Shown: positions 62,532-64,000 of the stretch, one piece after another | Layout: each line of letters starts with the position of its first letter | How positions within the stretch are numbered: the first letter of the stretch is position 1 | Assembly: GCA_965198755.1 (NCBI GenBank) | Contig: OZ240673.1 | Span: 1,922,001-1,986,000 of the forward strand | DNA from: BOG-908 sp963692875 | Lineage (GTDB): Bacteria > Pseudomonadota > Alphaproteobacteria > Acetobacterales > Acetobacteraceae | Reading direction: 5' to 3' | DNA length: 64,000 nucleotides | Notes under the pieces: generated by a model | Told to the model about the DNA's origin: nothing | What the model saw: only the letters and a program-made list of their open reading frames with translations | The model's database searches: none | Program-made: the position numbers and the translations under genes

Positions 62532-63182
62532 ATGTCTCAAGATAGTAGTCTGCAACAGGCCGTCACCGCCGAGCTCGGCTGGGAGCCGAGCATCATCGCC
62601 GCGCATATCGGCGTCACGGCAGAGAACGGCATCGTCACCCTGTCCGGCCATGTAAACTCGTTCGTGCAGAAGCATGCCGCCGAGGATGCCGCGCGCCGCG
62701 TCAAGGGCGTGCGCGCCGTGGCCGAGGAGATAGAGGTGCGCCTGGAGTTCGATGCGAAACGCGGCGACGACGACATCGCGACGGCCGCTATCAACCGCCT
62801 CGCCTGGGACATGTCCGTGCCGCGCGACGCCATCAAGGTGAAGGTGGAGAAGGGCTGGGTCACGCTCACCGGCACGGTGGAGTGGCATTACCAGAAAGTC
62901 GCCGCAGCGAGCGCGATCCGGCCGTTGATGGGCGTGACCGGCGTGTCGGACCAGGTGACGCTGCGCCCGCGCGTCAGCACGGGTAACATCAGTGACGACA
63001 TCACGCACGCGCTGCACCGCTCCTGGTTCTTCGATCCCGACACGATCAAGGTCACTGCCAGCGGCGGCGACATCAAGCTGACCGGCTACGTCACCTCCTG
63101 GCATGATCGTCAGGTTGCCGCGGAGACCGCCTGGGCCGCGCCGGGTGCCACCAGCGTGGTCAACGACCTGACCGTCGAGTAG
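62532..63182 (+). CDS. three-BON-domain protein
   Basis: A 216-residue protein without signal peptide made of three BON domains (about residues 5-70, 78-145 and 150-215). Each has the GIVTLSGHV / GWVTLTGTV / GDIKLTGYV strand pattern. Proteins of this type bind lipid or bridge membranes, and are linked to osmotic or envelope stress. The GGAG sequence sits shortly before ATG 62532. Confidence 0.9.
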   Translation: MSQDSSLQQAVTAELGWEPSIIAAHIGVTAENGIVTLSGHVNSFVQKHAAEDAARRVKGVRAVAEEIEVRLEFDAKRGDDDIATAAINRLAWDMSVPRDAIKVKVEKGWVTLTGTVEWHYQKVAAASAIRPLMGVTGVSDQVTLRPRVSTGNISDDITHALHRSWFFDPDTIKVTASGGDIKLTGYVTSWHDRQVAAETAWAAPGATSVVNDLTVE

Positions 63183-63201
63183 CAGCACCCTCGGAGCAGA
63201 T

Positions 63202-63240
63202 GCCGCAGCCTGCGCCGAGCAGCCCGGCGCGGGCTGCGGC
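63202..63240 (+). terminator. GC-rich hairpin, possible terminator
   Basis: GCCGCAGCCTGCGCCG (63202-63217) pairs with CGGCGCGGGCTGCGGC (63225-63240) with one G-T type mismatch. There is no T-tract, so it may slow rather than end transcription of the BON gene. Downstream to 63584 I can support no gene; a weak minus-strand frame near 63330-63450 is noted as rejected. Confidence 0.5.
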
Positions 63241-63584
63241 GTGGGAGGGGTTGGCTGGCGAGCTTGCGCTCAGCTGCCCGACGGGCACACCAAACCCAAC
63301 GCGGGACTGCTCGCCGCGTGGGCCGCACCGTGCACTCGGCAAGACGAGGGCGCCTGCGTTCTGCCGCCCGTTCCAGCAAATCCAGCCTGTCCTGCCAGGT
63401 GAGCTGGGCGCCGAAGACAAGCTGCCGTTTCTCCCAAAGCAGGCTGTTTTTTGGGGGGGGATGCGTGGAACGTCGCTCGCGTGGATGCCGCGCCGAACAC
63501 ACGGCCCACCTTCGTCCCGGCGCAGGGCCCTGGCCTTGGCTCTGAAACCTAGCTACCCGGACGGCTCACAGCCCCGGCCCGCCC

Positions 63585-64000
63585 ATGTCCCTGACCTCCT
63601 TCCTACTGGGCCGCCGCCTGGCCAACCGCGAGGCGCAATCCCGCCGCATCGGCGCGCTGGAAGGCCTGCCGGCCATGGGCCTGGACGGCCTGGGCTCGGC
63701 CTCCTACGGGCCGGAAGCCATGCTCACCGTGCTGGCCGCCACCGGCGCTGCCGGCCTGGCAGCCATCCAGCCGATCACCTGGATCATCCTGCTGCTGCTG
63801 GCCACCCTGTTCCTCTCCTACTGGCAGACCATCGACGCCTACCCCAGCAGCGGCGGCTCCTACATCGTCGCGCGCGAAAACCTCGGCGAGCGATCCGCCC
63901 TCCTGGCGGCGGCGGCGCTGATGATCGACTACATGCTCAACGTGGCGGTCGGCATCTCCGCCGGCGTGGGCGCGCTCACCTCCGCCCTGCCCTCGCTGCA
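63585..64000 (+). CDS. APC-type amino-acid permease, 5' part
   Basis: The open frame starts at ATG 63585 (MSLTSFLLGRRLANREAQSR) and runs off the window end after 138 codons. The motif GLPAMGLDGLGSASYGPEAM, then helices around ITWIILLLLATLFLSYWQTI and the segment AYPSSGGSYIVARENLGE, are typical of APC-superfamily permeases of the KUP-unrelated, amino-acid type. Substrate unknown. Confidence 0.85.
   Translation, partial: MSLTSFLLGRRLANREAQSRRIGALEGLPAMGLDGLGSASYGPEAMLTVLAATGAAGLAAIQPITWIILLLLATLFLSYWQTIDAYPSSGGSYIVARENLGERSALLAAAALMIDYMLNVAVGISAGVGALTSALPSL

Noticed and set aside
63270..63502. Minus-strand frame with SLLWEKRQLVFGAQLTWQDR
   Set aside because: It looks faintly protein-like but has no clear start, family or continuation, and overlaps the BON gene tail on the other strand.

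Overview
The window is high-GC DNA with dense, short-spaced bacterial genes. Gene content points to an alphaproteobacterium, most likely of the Acetobacteraceae type: OxyR/KatG, DUF1289, DUF3309, host-attachment protein, purC-purS, large TonB receptors, and frequent GTG/TTG starts. The family-level placement is inference; no rRNA or other marker gene is present to prove it.

Layout. 0-5.3 kb: a ureohydrolase (minus), a small membrane protein, DNA-3-methyladenine glycosylase I, and a zinc-ribbon/PBP/OmpA fusion protein. 5.9-7.0 kb: an IS30-family element with a frameshifted transposase, sitting inside a copy of a local repeat. 7.3-8.6 kb: small hypothetical genes and a DUF421 protein. 8.8-17.5 kb: seven plus-strand genes with overlapping stop/start codons (sugar epimerase, barrel-epimerase fusion, B12-binding-type radical SAM enzyme, four glycosyltransferases), which look like one pathway for making and attaching an unusual sugar. 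18-31 kb: housekeeping genes (CHRD protein, TerC-like protein, purB, purC, purS, RidA, DUF445, hydrolase, AI-2E-type permease, luciferase-like oxidoreductase) separated by repeats. 32-36 kb: tonB-exbB-exbD-exbD and a TPR protein. 36.5-44.7 kb: two large TonB-dependent receptors flanking a TPR/2-oxoglutarate oxygenase protein and a small lipoprotein. 45.5-49.3 kb: DUF1289, oxyR, katG. 50.8-62.1 kb: a MacAB/TolC-like export operon (minus) with two permeases, one frameshifted, divergent from a response regulator/histidine kinase pair. 62.5-64 kb: a BON-domain protein and the start of an APC-type permease that runs off the window.

The most striking signal is not a gene. A family of AT-rich palindromic intergenic elements, about 130-160 bp when complete, occurs nearly 30 times (complete, half and decayed copies). 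Each full copy has two hairpin arms built from a T-run/A-run stem, joined by a GC-rich core that usually carries CCGCGACAGC. The arm stems vary by paired changes (GTTC/GAAC, CTTC/GAAG, CTGC/GCAG, GTCC/GGAC), so the hairpin is conserved rather than the sequence. The elements often begin within a few bases of a stop codon and end just before, or even inside, the next start codon. They are absent from the overlapping glycosyltransferase operon.
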